Shown here piece by piece: positions 1-28,146 of a DNA stretch of 64,000 nt; the stretch's first letter is position 1, and every line of letters begins with the position of its first letter. The notes beneath the pieces were generated by a model. It made no database searches. It was not told the origin of the DNA and saw only the letters and a list, made by a program, of their open reading frames with translations. Made by a program: the position numbers and the translations under genes. Origin of the DNA: Acanthopleura granulata (Eukaryota > Mollusca > Polyplacophora > Chitonida > Chitonidae); the NCBI GenBank assembly GCA_016165875.1, contig JABBOT010000007.1, positions 15,837,441-15,901,440 of the forward strand, in the 5' to 3' direction.

Positions 1-14824
<14,824 letters not shown>

Positions 14825-14918
14825 GGCAACACTTCAGCCTGGACACTCACAGTCTAAAGGTCAGCACTACCATTTGGACAGATGGGAGCCAATCAGAAAG
14901 CTGCTCATGCTTCATCAC
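14825..14918 (-). other. Probable 5'-UTR part of the kinase's first coding exon
   Basis: Upstream of the ATG, a good acceptor (cttcattttacag) ends at 14919, so transcribed 5'-UTR probably runs from 14918 to 14825. This implies at least one upstream non-coding exon. Confidence 0.5.
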
Positions 14919-15870
14919 CTGTAAAATGAAGCAAAAAAGCCGACTGTAATTATATGTGTAATTACAGACGTCAATTTTAAATTTACCTTTTATGTACAAG
15001 TACATGTAGGTCTAATCATATATATCACGTACTGAAAACTGAAAACCATAACTTCTGATCCTACGGCAGGACAAGGATGCCTTCAGCTACAAGTACATAT
15101 TGGCTATCCTAATTCTTCTAATTTTTGGGACAGACACTAGTACTGCTGATAGTAAAATATTCCCTCGGTTTCTGTACAAGTAAAGACTTGGATATCTGTA
15201 CATGTACCTGTATGCTGTTCATAGAATGGACTGACCAGGTGAGGAAGAAGACACTGTGTATTAGCCGTTACAGTTACACATATACTGGCTAAATAGGACA
15301 GATCAAGTGTCCCAAATATTAGAAGAATCAGGTTAATCTTTCAGCATATTTCCTGTAACTTTAATTCACCAGTACAAGTATATTTTGGGAATTCCTGTAA
15401 AATAGGTCCTCACTAATATAATTATTAGATCCTGCTTGATCCTCTAGCTGTTCCATGGATCAATTGTAGGTTGTGATTTTAATCATGATTCTTCATTATT
15501 CTTCATAATGTTGAACGCCATGGTCACGTAAATTTTCACATTATCACTCAGTTCCTGGTCTTATTATTAAAGCCAAGGTAAGACTGTAAACAGCCACGTG
15601 AACCACAAAATCTCTGCTCAAGGTCTGGATGGAATTAACACACACCATGTATTTCCTCATTGCTGAAAGACAATTGTCTTTAAGCACTCGGCCATGACTG
15701 ATTCCCCACCCCCATCCCCTTTAAACTTTAAACTGCATGTAAAGTTTGAGTCACACTTCAGCCGGTATTTTCGCTTCATGGTCTTGATTTCTGAGTGCAG
15801 GAAATCATGTCTTCTCCCATGTCTATCCCCTGATGAGGAATGAAATCCTCTTTAGCGTCCCACATGTGGC

Positions 15871-15990
15871 ATGTATTTATATATTTGACTGCTGTTTTAT
15901 GCCATACTCAAGGACATTTCATTTAGATATGTATATATATCTACATATGATGACAGCCAGCATTATATGATGGAGAGGAGCCTGGGGTAA
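15871..15990 (-). repeat. SINE tail fragment with internal insertion
   Basis: The tail portion (TATTTGACTGCTGTTTTATGC, CATACTCAAGG) is interrupted by an AT-rich stretch before GACAGCCAGCATTAT. The head is missing. Confidence 0.55.
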
Positions 15991-16334
15991 GGGGCAGGTT
16001 GCTCCGTGCACTGCAATCGTTAAAATGCAAGTGATAGCTCAGTGATAGTTAACTTAAATTATGGTCAATCATAATTAGATGGCTGGAGGATAACAGCATG
16101 TTGTACATGTACAAGGCATGATGATGAGGACAACAACAATTCTATACTCGTCATCGGTAGAGTTACATGTAAATATAATATATAAATATAATTAACCACT
16201 GTAATGCTGTCATAAGCTTATCCCATGTAAAGGACATCACAGTAATAACAACAATTCTTGTGCATGCATATCACTAACTGTAGAGGACTGTACACACGCA
16301 CACTGTCATAACCTTCTGGGTACACAAGCCAGGA

Positions 16335-16520
16335 GACCACAAAGACACCCAGCTTCCTCTCCAGTCGTACGTCGGCAGGCCCTCCAGCAACCTGCAGATG
16401 GTCGTGGGTTCCCCCCTCCCTGGGTTCTGCTTAGTTTCCTCCCACCATAATGCTGGCCGCTGTTGTATAAGTGAAATATCCTTGAGTACGGCCTAACACA
16501 CCAATAAATAAGTAAATACA
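16335..16520 (+). repeat. SINE, plus strand, head-truncated
   Basis: The body is CCAGCAACCTGCAGATGGTCG, TTTCCTCCCACCATAATGC and CTTGAGTACGGCCTAACACA, and it ends in an AATAAATAAG tail. Confidence 0.8.
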
Positions 16521-17165
16521 AGTTACCCACCAATTGGTACTGAATTTATTCAAAAACAAAAACAAATATGACAACAGCTACGTCTTGAATTTTTGATGGT
16601 GAGAGTGAGCAAGGTTAAATCGTATACATGACAGTGCCCCTTAAAACATGGCGCCTGGAACACATAATATTTACCTACAAATACAAATTTAAATTTAACT
16701 GTATATACGGTTTAATATATGTGTTACTGTTTAAAGCCATGATCACAAAGTTTTCAATTATCTGATGGCATAACGGCAGCCTGAAGACCCGAACAAAGAC
16801 TTCCCTTCTGAACCTGGAATTGACCCCTCATACGTGCCCAAGCAGCAGAATAAATAAACGGTTATGGTATGGCCTTAACAGCCAAGTCTGCAATATTTCA
16901 GTTTCTTATAATTTTGACGTAGTGATTATCACAATGGTAACACAATCATTCCAAACATTTAAAGCAGTAGTCGTTAAAATTCAAATGTCACCGTGTGAAC
17001 TGACGTTTCACAGAACTCTTAGCAATTAAGAAGTGAAAGGGACTGCTTTTCACACCTTAGGATCCACAATTCAGGGTATTTACTTACATAGATTCATTAA
17101 ACAGAAGAAAAAAATATGTATTTATTGAAGTCTATCATCTGATTTTGCCTTAACAATTTTATAAT

Positions 17166-17428
17166 ATTTATTTTTTTATTTATTTGATTGATGTTTTACA
17201 TCGTACTCATGAATATTTCACTTATGTGACGGCAGCCAGCATTATTGTGGGAGGAAACCTGCCCAGCGGAAACCCACAACCATCAGCAGGTTGCTGGCAG
17301 ACCTTCCCACATACGGCCTGAGAGGAAGTCAGCATGAGCTGGTCTTGAACTCACAGTGACCGCATTGGTGGGAGGCTTCGGTCATTGCGCTGTGTTAGCG
17401 CCATAACCCACTGAGCCACGAAGGCCTC
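17166..17428 (-). repeat. SINE, minus strand, full length with tRNA head
   Basis: All parts are present: tail, body, and at the right end the head with B-box region (cttgaactcacagtgaccgc) and A-box region (cccactgagccacgaaggcc). RNA polymerase III would transcribe it leftward. Confidence 0.9.
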
Positions 17429-18668
17429 CAGTTTTATAATAATAGCTTCATACCAATGTACTACTACAAGTTACAAGCACATCACTGTCATGATAATTCA
17501 AGTCACATGTACATTTGTCTCCCAACAACAGTAATACAGCAAGAATACATGTGTGACAAGCTAAGCAAATGAACTAAGCCACATCCACCCCCCACCCCCC
17601 AATCACTGACTAATAGATGCACAAGTTGATCTTTAATCTGTTTCTTGCGTTTCAAACATGTCAAACTGCATGCACACCTTCTTGACAACAAGTCTTTCAT
17701 CATAAAAGGTTGATCAGAATATATCTTACTGACAGGTGATATATCCAGTTTGGATTATTGTTACCAAAATACTTACGCCTACAAGTAGGCCTATATGTAG
17801 CTTTCTTGACTTTAATAAACAGTCAATCAGAATTTATCTGCCTGGAACACAATATGTGCAGTTAAAATTATAGTCACCAATTTAAATATTGATACCAGTT
17901 TAACACATAAGATTTCTAAAAGCATAATTTTTGAGGGGGCATCTTACAAAATTGTATGTTAGGCGTAACCTGACTCCTGTGAGAAAAATCAGGGTCGGTC
18001 GACAGGGAATTCTTTTCTTTTTTGTTTTTTTTACTCTGGCTCTTGAAAAAGATGGAAATTTTAAAGAAACTAACAAAACTGACAAATACAAAGTCAAAAT
18101 ATTTTATCAAAATACCAATAAAAACTTCTGAGAAGCTGAATTTTGAAGGGTCGGTCAGACAATTGCCAACAAACATATTCTGAAGGATCACCTGGCACAG
18201 TTAGACTATTAAGCCACAGTATATATATCCACATTCGGTATTATTTGGGTAAGTATGATCTTCCAGTTGCATGTATAATATACAAAACAAAGATCAAGGC
18301 CCAGCCGAACGGAAAAAAAATCCATGTAAATAGCTATCTTAACATATGTGCTTTCATCTCCCGACAGTGTCTCTACATGTATATATATGTATACATGTAT
18401 TATACTGTACCAGGAAGTAAAAGTCTCTATCAACTGATCACCTTATGTCTAATTCAATACCTTCATTAGGACAAGGACCAGGATGTCCAATGAAAGCTTT
18501 ACTTCTAGCATGTCTGGCAGGCAGACGCTATAGAACACTTCTGTACATGCATGCACCAATTATAATTCTGACTTTCATAATTTACATGTACATCACACAA
18601 AAAATAACAGCTGTCCAATGTGAAATACAATAATCGAACCACAACATATACAATGCCTGACCACAACA

Positions 18669-18900
18669 TATAGAGGAAACTGCACAGTGAAGGTTGAATA
18701 CCATAAATATTGTTCGAGCGAGAGGTGGAAATGACAACCCACGAGATGCGAAGCTGGGCCTTGACCTGTATTCAGCCTTCATTGTGCAATATTCTGTTTA
18801 TTATTTACACCCTTACTGTACCATGATCTTGTGCACTTTGAGGAGTTTCAGGCATTTTTTCCAGCTGTAGGCTGTCACAGACATGCCTAGAGCGTGACGT
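18669..18900. repeat. Palindrome-headed dispersed repeat, copy 1
   Basis: About 20-bp inverted arms (gtgaaggttgaatac ... gtattcagccttcattg) enclose about 75 bp. A conserved flank follows (CACTTTGAGGAGTTTCAGGC, ATTTTTTCCAGC). The same organisation recurs at 54851. Confidence 0.65.
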
Positions 18901-19651
18901 CCTGTACTACATCGTGAATGTAGCAAACTGACTAAACTTGCATTATGATGTCATTCCACTGAGGTCAGATTGGAACTTTATAAAATAAAATTTTTTGGGG
19001 GGGGGGTGGGAGGGGGCATCATGACGTCTGGGAGTGAAATATCAACATGTGATATTTCACTGCAGTGAAAACAACACTTTTATCAGTGACGGAAATGCTG
19101 GGGTTTCACTGATGCACATATAACAAAATGGATTCCTGCTCTCATTCTTCGATATAATTTCTCATTCTTCAACACCTGATCATAATTTTTTATTGCATAA
19201 TTATGTCCTGCTTGTAAGATTATTTATTAATGTTTAACACAGAATTTTGCCATTTTATACAGAACATTGGTCAGGTTTATAGGAAACCCAATCATAAATG
19301 ATCAAATATGGCTTGGTGCCACTTGCAGCAGCCAGTGTAGCCATATTGTGGCAACAATGAAACTAGCATAAACCACCACCTGATCTTGCCCAGGCAGGTG
19401 CCTGTACCTCCGCGTACACAGCTAACCAAGGCCACACCCATCACGTTTACCTTAAATAAAGCACATGTTATAATTCCCAAATCTTTACCATATGAAACAA
19501 CAACTTTCAGTGCAAATTATGCACCTTTTAATTTTGATATTTTGAGACAGAACTATACATTGGTTCAGTTAACCAATTCAGAGCTTTGCAAAAAGTCTAA
19601 TTTTATCAGACTAAACAGAAAAAAAAACCTCTCAGAATATGCTTGGATAAA

Positions 19652-19710
19652 TAAATTGGATAAATTCTTCAAACTTTCTGCATGAAAGTTTGAAGAATTT
19701 ATCCAATTTA
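19652..19710. repeat. Perfect 27-bp hairpin with 5-nt loop
   Basis: Arms 19652-19678 and 19684-19710 are exact reverse complements around a TGCAT loop. A partial third arm (GAAACTTTC) follows at 19717. Confidence 0.95.
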
Positions 19711-20485
19711 TGCAATGAAACTTTCAGGTTATCAACGTTTCCCTTTCTTTTACTACATGACATCATGTTTAATTTACCCTAAATTTCTGATTCAGAAGTC
19801 CAAGACAATCAAACATGGAAAATAATAAAAGATGGTACATGTGTATTATCATGTGGGCCTCTCATAAGGACACAATGTGAAAGTCAGATATGTACGCTAT
19901 ATACAGGGCCATCATTAAAAATATGTTTGTCCCCGGGTAATCCAACTGAGCCTTGAAAAAAATGGGCTGGCCCATTTACAACTTTTTTTTAATCAGTTTC
20001 TTGATGAAATTAATTATAAAACCATTTCTCAACTGACCAGCCCTAATTTTACCAATAGAGTTCTGTGCCAACTTAATACCAACAAAGAATTTTTACGGAT
20101 GGCCTGGTATATTATTTTACATGTATACTTTAAAACTAATAAGTTCTATCAAAAAAATAAAAATGTGGATTTCCTCAAATCAACACTGTGGTAAGGATAA
20201 CCACAGATTAATGTGTACAGAACTATGAAATATATCTAAATGATTATGCACATTAAAAAGTACCACAAAAATTAAATAATGTGGTTCAGGATGACAGTAA
20301 TTACTTGTACAAGAAAATCATTCACGTTGCATTCCATGTGAAGATAAATTTATGAGTAAGCTGTCTCGTTACCACATTTAATATACACAACTGATGACAT
20401 GTACAATGTCCACAGCCTTATCTATCAATTCAGTGCCATGTTAATAGTATTCATCATTATCATAAACACATTATGATGTATTCTT

Positions 20486-20734
20486 TATAATTTGATTGGA
20501 CTTTTACATTGTACTCAAGAATATTTCACTTATAAGACAGCAGCCAGCATTATGGTGGGAGGAAACCGAGCAGAGCCTGGGGGAAACCCGCGACTATCCG
20601 CAGGTTGCTGGCAGACCTTCCCAAGTACAGCCGGAGAGGAAGCCAGCATGAGCTGGACTTTAACTAACAGTGACCGCATTGATGGGAGGCTTCTGGGTCA
20701 TTATGCTGCGCTAACTCACTAACCAACTGAGCAG
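20486..20734 (-). repeat. SINE, minus strand, near full length
   Basis: It has tail, body (AGCATTATGGTGGGAGGAAAC, GCAGGTTGCTGGCAGACC) and a worn tRNA head ending ctaaccaactgagcag. Confidence 0.85.
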
Positions 20735-21523
20735 TTTATTTACAGGCCTATATGTAAACAGTTTGTATTATAATGTTGGAAAATAATTCCAATTATGGTC
20801 TAAACTTCTCTGATTGACCTGCTTAAAACCCTAAAATGGCTGAAAAGTTAAAACCCTAAAATGACTGAAATTTTGAAAACCTAAAATGGCTGAAAAGTAT
20901 AACTACTAGGTGGAATACAACTGATTTACTGAACATCTACACGTGAAACAACTTCAGCTACCAGGTTGGACAATTGTTGGAAAGAATTTTAAATGTTATA
21001 ATACTGCAGGCTTTATACTGTATATGATGCACATCAAGAAAGATATGTTTACTGCTAGTGATTCTTACAAAATACAGTATGTCATGTTAATAGAATAATT
21101 TAGCTTTCTGTTTTATTAATAATCAAAGGACAAAAATGGAGTAAACTCCAAGTATCGGAAATAAATTTACATATACGTATATTATTAACTGAAAGTATGT
21201 ACAAGTATACACGTAGTAGACTCTTAAATACACAACTCTGCAAATCTGTCCTCAAATGTAGAGAACCCATACCTGTCACATCTACCTGCAAAAAAATTCT
21301 GTGCATACTATTAAAATGATGCCCTCATATGCAGTGTTAATCTGAAGGAAACTGGAGAGCCTCTCTGTAAACAGGTGGACGGTCTACGCTGTGGAGTGAC
21401 CTAGCCAGCCTATTCACTCGCTATTGATGAAGTTTCTGGCTCTTCATACCTTGAACACTCTGAAAAATTATGTGAAGTTCCATAATTTTTACACTGTAAA
21501 TAACATGTATAACTCCGAGTGGT

Positions 21524-21645
21524 TCTTCACCAACTTAGCACAGCGAGGTGAAAATAACTTCCAAGTCATTCTTCACCAATTTAGCACAGCGAGGTGAAAA
21601 TGACTTCCAAGTCATTCTTCACCAATTTAGCAAGCGACGTAAGGT
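21524..21645. repeat. Three-unit ~51-bp tandem repeat
   Basis: Units share ATTCTTCACCAATTTAGCAC and AGCGAGGTGAAAATGACTTC. The third unit is altered (GCAAGCGACGTAAGGTGAAA). Confidence 0.85.
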
Positions 21646-24600
21646 GAAAAAGACCTTGTGAAAAATGTTTGACACACACAGTGCTGTACATGTGCATGTG
21701 GTAATAACACGTCAGGTGCAGACTCTCTGCCTGCCCTCAGCAATCTCCTCTACAGGTACATGCATACCTGCTTTCCTACCCAGAGCACCTGCATGCTGAC
21801 CTGGAACGCAAGTCCTGTATGTGCAGATCAAGGATTACCCTACACCAACCCCTGCCATAGATCTACTCATGCTATGTTAATAGATTACACCCAAACAAGG
21901 AAGTAGACATGATAACCCGAGTTACCTGCCTCCTGTATATAACCTAAAATTGTGTCCATGGCTAATTCAACCTTTTGGCTTGATTCTGAGAGTTCTACTG
22001 CATGGGGGTTTTATAGCCAATATCACTACAGAAACTCAATTTGAACAAATCAGAAAACTAAATATTTTTCGTCACCAATGTATGTAAAATGTATCTAAAA
22101 CCCATTTATTTTATCAAAAGTCGATACAAAATTTGTCTAAAACTCAATTTTTCGATATTTCTCATTGTGGTAGCATGATACAACACCACAAGTAATATTT
22201 ACAACATCTTATTTGCTTGTATTTATTTTATTACTTTGTTTCCTTTGGCAATTTTTAGAGCAAATATAGTATGTAAATTACGACACCTGTGAGAGCTGTT
22301 ATTCCCATGTACACACTGTGGTGGTTGGCCCTGAGAATAAAGGGTTGGGCCCAGCCGCGCTTTGCTGTGTACAGCTACACAAAAATGTTCAGGACTTTTT
22401 TGTACACAAACCAGCCCAACTTCAATTCTATCAACTAACATTTCAAATAACCAGACTATATGTAAATAGTAAGCTATATATCAGATCGGTATGATCGGTG
22501 AAGGGGATTGTAAAGGCAGGACAGCACATATATATGCGGACTGGTTCATATACACAATCCATATAAATGGCCACAGAAAGCCATTTCATGCTGCTTCCAA
22601 ATAGAGACTTTTTTATAATTTTATTATTTGCACAATAAAAAGTACAGCAATACTTCAACCTTTCCACATGTTTGCAAGAATGTATATTCAAGCATACACT
22701 AGGGGCATTATTCTGTGTATCAGCAAATGTAAAATGATAAAATCATAATATCTGCATGAAATGTAGTTTTCATCTCCAAATTACCAAAAATTAAAAAGGT
22801 GCTAACATAACACTTCTCTTTTCTACAGGTATTTGAAAAGTTTGAGAATATACGGTAAAGAGTAGGGGTACATGTACATGGTGGACCTTTGGGATATCAT
22901 ACTGAACAACCTGAGGCACAGGTATGTCACAGGGACTTTGCAGCTTGCAGTAGTATAGCACTTATGGACTTTTTGATGCTGCTTATGTGGTCCGTTCTTT
23001 AGAGGAATACATGAGACAATTTTATGTGTGTGTGTGTTTTTTTTTTTTTTATTTCTTAAGGACATGTTCAAGCTAACACAAACAGTACAAGAAACCTTCT
23101 TGGCTTTCTTCTTGACCCCACAAGCCAATTAGTCCAGGTATTCTGAAGTGGTGACATTTATTTTTTAACTAAATATGGACATTTTGTGTAAATTAGAGAG
23201 ATTTTTTTAAGGCATACCCTGTGAACTATGCCTGAATAATGATTGTCCTTTTCACCTTCAGTTTTTCTTGCATGCTTTCTTAATTTCCATTTGACCATAA
23301 TCTTCATTAAAGAGTTCCTTTCCGTGTATTGCTTAAAAAAAAAAGACATATGATACCTTCTCAACTACCTGTCATTTAGTGTACACAACTTTATTACTGA
23401 ATATTCTCAGTTTTAAAACGGCATAAAACTGCTGAGAAACTGTACATGAAATGTCCTTGCTGAGAAATACATTTACACTGAACTTTGTTTTGAGTTGTCT
23501 ATCTTTTTTTTTTGTTTTGTTTTTTTTTTCTTTCTTTTTATTTCTCATTCACAAAAAACTGTATTAAAAACTGTTATATTTTCTGACTTGAAACAAATTA
23601 TCATTTTAATAAGCCCTGTTACTGGAACATTGATTGTAACTGAAACATCCCAGAGATGCAGCACTATAAACACATATATACATATATGTACCAGCCCACT
23701 AAAATCATCAAAGTTGCAACACATGGCTGGAACAATGGAAGGCAGAAAACAATGCGATGTTAAGAGCAAAGAACGAAGAAAGTTGCAAAACATCGCTTAT
23801 CAACATTTGCTAACTTTCAAACAGATATGCTATATTTTTAATAGACAGCCAACAAAACCAATTCATCCATTGGATGTTCAGAAAGATTCATCTGAAATCT
23901 GAGAAAAGGCTGACTATCATGGGCTTACCTGTCCTCAAGATCAAATCCCCATATGGTGTGTCAAATCAAGAATTTAGCAACAAAATTGCTATTTGAAAAA
24001 AAAAAAACCAAAAGTTACGGAGAAAGTGTTACCTGTGCTCCCACGTTACAGTTTATGACACCAATCTGTGCAGCGATGGCCAGACCACAATATGTCTCAA
24101 ATGGTGGTGAATAATTCCTAGAAACAGCCAATGTTGAGACACAGCAACCATATGGTGATTTCACAACTCTCATTGTCCATCCAGATTCCAGACTCCAAGG
24201 AATTACCATCTATGCTTTCATCAGATCTAAAAATAGTTCTGATGGAAACGGGGGAATCCCCTAATGATACGGCTAAGCAGAGGCGAGAGCTGCTTATGAT
24301 CAATGCCAAATATTGATTTTTTTTAGCGCAGACGAGACGAAGGCAAAATTATACCCCTCAAACAATGAACAATGGAGTATGAAGCAGGCTACAGCCCTGC
24401 CATCAACCAGATTTGGGTGGTATGAATTCAGAGCGAAAATGGCAGAGATTATGTACACACAGATTCTTTGTAATTGAAATGTATTCATCAATGACTAAGT
24501 ATTCCAACAGCAAATGGACACTAAATGACCAGTACACACATGGAATTCATCCACAACTGAAAGCCCATCTGACGTATTTCTGTTAGTCAGTGGTCCCAGT

Positions 24601-27168
24601 AATTTGATACTACAAGGCCAATGATAACAATACACACATAATGTAAATGCGTAAACATATGTCCATACCAGTATACCAGATGTATTTCTATGTACATGTA
24701 CAAATGTATACATTAAGTCTCCTGCCAGTTTAAGTTTGTTTAAGTGTTGTCCCACAACTGTGCTTCAATTACATGTGCAATAGGGCAGTTTCCACCTCGA
24801 ACTCTCTTATTGCTAGAGGTAAAAGAAGCCCTACTGTACCATGTGACTTGTCAGAAATGTTAGGCAACTAGTTTTGGTTGCATTTATCATAATATGGGCG
24901 TCTGAAAAAAGTTGCAACAAAAGTTATTTAGAGAAGACGAACAATGGAGAAAACTGAGAAGTGACCACTTGTGAACTTACGAATATCCTGAAGGAATGAG
25001 GTGTCATTTGTGTGTCTGCACCACAGCGAGACAGGTGATCAGTTAATTAATGTCAACAAAGGTTGCCTAACATATCTGTCAAATCACTTGATTCAGCAGG
25101 ACTTTTCTTACCTCCCACAACAAATGAGTTCGAAGACAAAACTATCTTATTATGATTGTGTCTGTGTGTTTTTGTGTGATGATTTTGTGATTGTCTCAAT
25201 GTTATTGTCTAATAAACGGATCTTAACGTCATTGTGTGACAATTATGTAGCTGTTTTGCTTGACTTTGATAGTGCAAGAATTGCACTGGGCTATTATGAT
25301 TGCATCTGTGTGTTGTTGTGAGATGATTCCATGAATGTCTCAGTGTTATTATGACAGAACTATGTCTTCATGTGATTCTGTAACAACTGTGTCTTAGTGT
25401 TATTCTGATGATTGTGTCTCAACATCATTGTTCCAGGATTGTCTTTGTGCAACAGTGTCACAAAGAGAGGACTGTTTCAGTGTCAGTCACTGCGGTACAA
25501 TTCTGTTCATCAGTGCTGTCATCTGGAGTTAATGTGCTACGTGTATGATTGGACCCATTTAATATCATAATGAAATTTATATCTCATTAATATACATGTT
25601 TCCTTACAACTTTCTTCCCTATCTGACTCAAACACACTTATTGTACGGTACCCTTGTTGTGCCAGGCATCGTAAGTGCGTGCTGTCATGGTGATTGCTAA
25701 AATATCTGTAACTGCACATGCATGTAATTTATCTCGGACATTTCATTATATCCAAAGATGCTAAAGAACTGATTTAGGTTTAGCCAAGGATCTTGGCTGT
25801 GATCATTTAATATGGAGTTAGGCATAGATCACAGCCAAGGAGCCTTCCAGGTTAAAATACTGGTATTTAAAAATGGCTTAGCGCAGTGAAACTCCGTGCT
25901 ATGAACCATTACATGCATGAACCAGGAAACACAGAGATAAAATATTTTCACAAAGACATTCTCTCTTCCTTTGAGACATTTTTTTTTACATTCTGCAGTC
26001 TTCACGACAAGTAAATCCAGGATAATTTCCAGTTATGACTTGCTCACATGTGTTTTTGACAACTTGACTTCATAAACCAGGTTTTTGCTCCCCACTCATA
26101 TACATCAGTGGTTGACTTTTATGCAAATTCATTTGTAGGCGTAGATTCGTTTAGTCTGATATTATGTCATGGAAAGGTCAATCGCTGCTGGGCATGCGCG
26201 CCTCGTTGGCACATATTTAAAATGCATGGCAGCAGGTGCCAGCTGACCATATTTTCTACTTCAGCTAAGATTTACTTCAGAATGGTGAGGTAACTAACTA
26301 AGCTAAGTAGCAATTGTGGCAAAATGTGCGCAAATATTTCAGCTTTCGGAATAAAGGTGAATTATATGTGTTCTGGAAAAATCTAATGTGTATGCAGCGG
26401 AACTAACCCAGTAGGTAGCACCTTACAAGCATTATACCAACATCGGGTGCACATAGCACCCAGGGTAAGGATTTCCAGCCGTCGTGTATCAGTAAATATA
26501 AGCTACCCTTAGAACGTGGTCTCAGGTTAATTTAGGTTATTGTTCTAAAGACAAGTTTGTCGCATGTGTTGGTTGCTGATCCTCTTATCAGATGTTCAGT
26601 TCAGATGTGCAGATTTTTCTATTCCACAAATCTTCGGATTTAAGTAGGCTGACATATATATGTACATACAGTGTACCATGTACGTGCCCACTGGTCACGC
26701 TGACCCTAAGGCTTACCTGAATATAAAACGGTTGTTCTTATTCCAAAATTCATTACTTTGTCCTTGTCTGTATGTTAATGCAAGTACAACAGACTCCATG
26801 ATGAAAGAGCCATTTTCATTCATTCATATCAGGCTCAGTAGTATTTGTAGATTTCTCTATAAAATGATAAATACTCGCGGAAGCTGTCAAAACAACTTCC
26901 AGTGTCCAGGCAAGGGGAATGTGAACGTGGAGCAGATGCGAGCAGTGTAATTCAGCAAGCAAGACTGTAGAAATACCCACAGCCATACGTACCAAGCCAT
27001 CAGCTGGTGAAGCCGAAGCTGTTGCTTTGTCAGCATCGGCCATCGGCAACCAAATCAGCTGATCGCAGACGATTCCATGCGGGCGACGACCACAGCAGGC
27101 TACCGCCCAGCGATCCAGCAAAACAAAAAGCTATCATTTCCCAGAAATCTTTCGTAAAAAGTCCTCAC

Positions 27169-27420
27169 CTGCATAGATCTGATATAGAAGCCGCCTTTCC
27201 GTCTGATCTTTGCAACTGCAGTTGGTATTTCCTCTGGAAAACGGACGATCTGACAGCTTTAAATCTGACCCGAACTCCAAGACCAGGAAGTGCCTGCTTG
27301 AAATTTTTCCAGACAGCCCAAAATCTCGCGATAGCCTGCGTGAATTCTGTGAAATAAATTACACTCGTACCTTTCGCTTAACTTCATCCGGACACGGCGG
27401 GAAATGTGAACTGTTTTATT
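27169..27420 (-). promoter_or_regulatory. Candidate non-coding first exon / promoter zone of the kinase
   Basis: This is a locally GC- and CpG-richer patch. On the minus strand a strong donor context (CTATGCAG then GTGAGG) lies right after base 27169. No coding exon can be recognised between here and 14918, which fits a long first intron of about 12 kb. The upstream limit of the exon is arbitrary. This is an inference from composition and one splice signal. Confidence 0.25.
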
Positions 27421-27874
27421 CCGGCAGTGAGATAAACCGTGGAACTAACAAAGCAGCAAGTTCACTCAGCCAGATCATGTAAAAGTCTCCTATCAGGAGA
27501 AAAAGTGTTTTGGGATATTTTACAGAAAAACAAGAAGAAGACAATCGTGAAGACCTTGAAAGCAGTTATATATGTCAAAGACTTTAAATTTCAAACTATA
27601 TAAATATTATAGCAGGTAGGCCTACCTATTTTTATATATTATTATTTTTTTTTTTGTCTGAAGGGCTCGATCTATATTTGTTTTTGCTTTTAAAGCTTTA
27701 TTCACATAACCCTTATTAAAAGATCATTTGTACAACCAAAATCAAATTTTTCCATTTCTTAATATCAATATTGTCAAATGTATAAGGTCAAGATTTTATT
27801 CCATTATTTTTATAAAATTATATGTATTTTGATTGTGATTTTTTTTTAATTTTTTTTCAGATTTGACAACTTTT

Positions 27875-28018
27875 CTTTGGGAAGGTCTGCCAGCATCCTG
27901 CCGTCGTGGATTTCCCCGGGGCTCTGCTCGGCTTCCTCTCACCATAATGCGCGCAGCCGTTGTATAAGTGAACAATTCTTGAATACGGCGCAAGACACCA
28001 ATCTAATAAATAAATAAA
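27875..28018 (+). repeat. SINE fragment, plus strand
   Basis: The head is missing. The body begins GGGAAGGTCTGCCAGCATCC and ends in GCAAGACACCAATCTAATAA plus an ATAAATAAA tail. Confidence 0.8.
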
Positions 28019-28113
28019 CGTCTGGCTTGCTGCACCCTTCTGTCTTCCTAAAAGTCTAAACTCCATTATTTAGTAAGTAATTATTCCAGTAAGTCATTTC
28101 TCCAAAGAGACAA

Positions 28114-28146
28114 TGGCGACCGCGTATCTCCTTGTTCTTTTTGAAG
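28114..28146 (+). CDS. Possible short first coding exon of a rightward gene (very tentative)
   Basis: An ATG at 28114 opens 11 codons (MATAYLLVLLK), hydrophobic as in the start of a signal peptide. A consensus donor GTAAGT follows directly at 28147. I could not find a continuing exon to the right, so the call rests only on start plus donor. It lies about 100 bp after a SINE tail. Confidence 0.15.

Larger units (their letters stand above)
14919..27168. other. Long presumed first intron of the kinase, repeat-bearing, no exon recognised
   Basis: AT-rich sequence with scattered SINEs (listed), a perfect 27-bp hairpin at 19652, a triple repeat at 21524, and a GTT/TGTG-rich low-complexity stretch around 25140-25440. 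No open reading frame here has recognisable protein character. Confidence 0.5.

Noticed and set aside
26816..27121. 101-codon minus-strand frame and overlapping plus-strand frames
   Set aside because: Both strands are open because the patch is GC-richer; there is no domain or splice-consistent partner.
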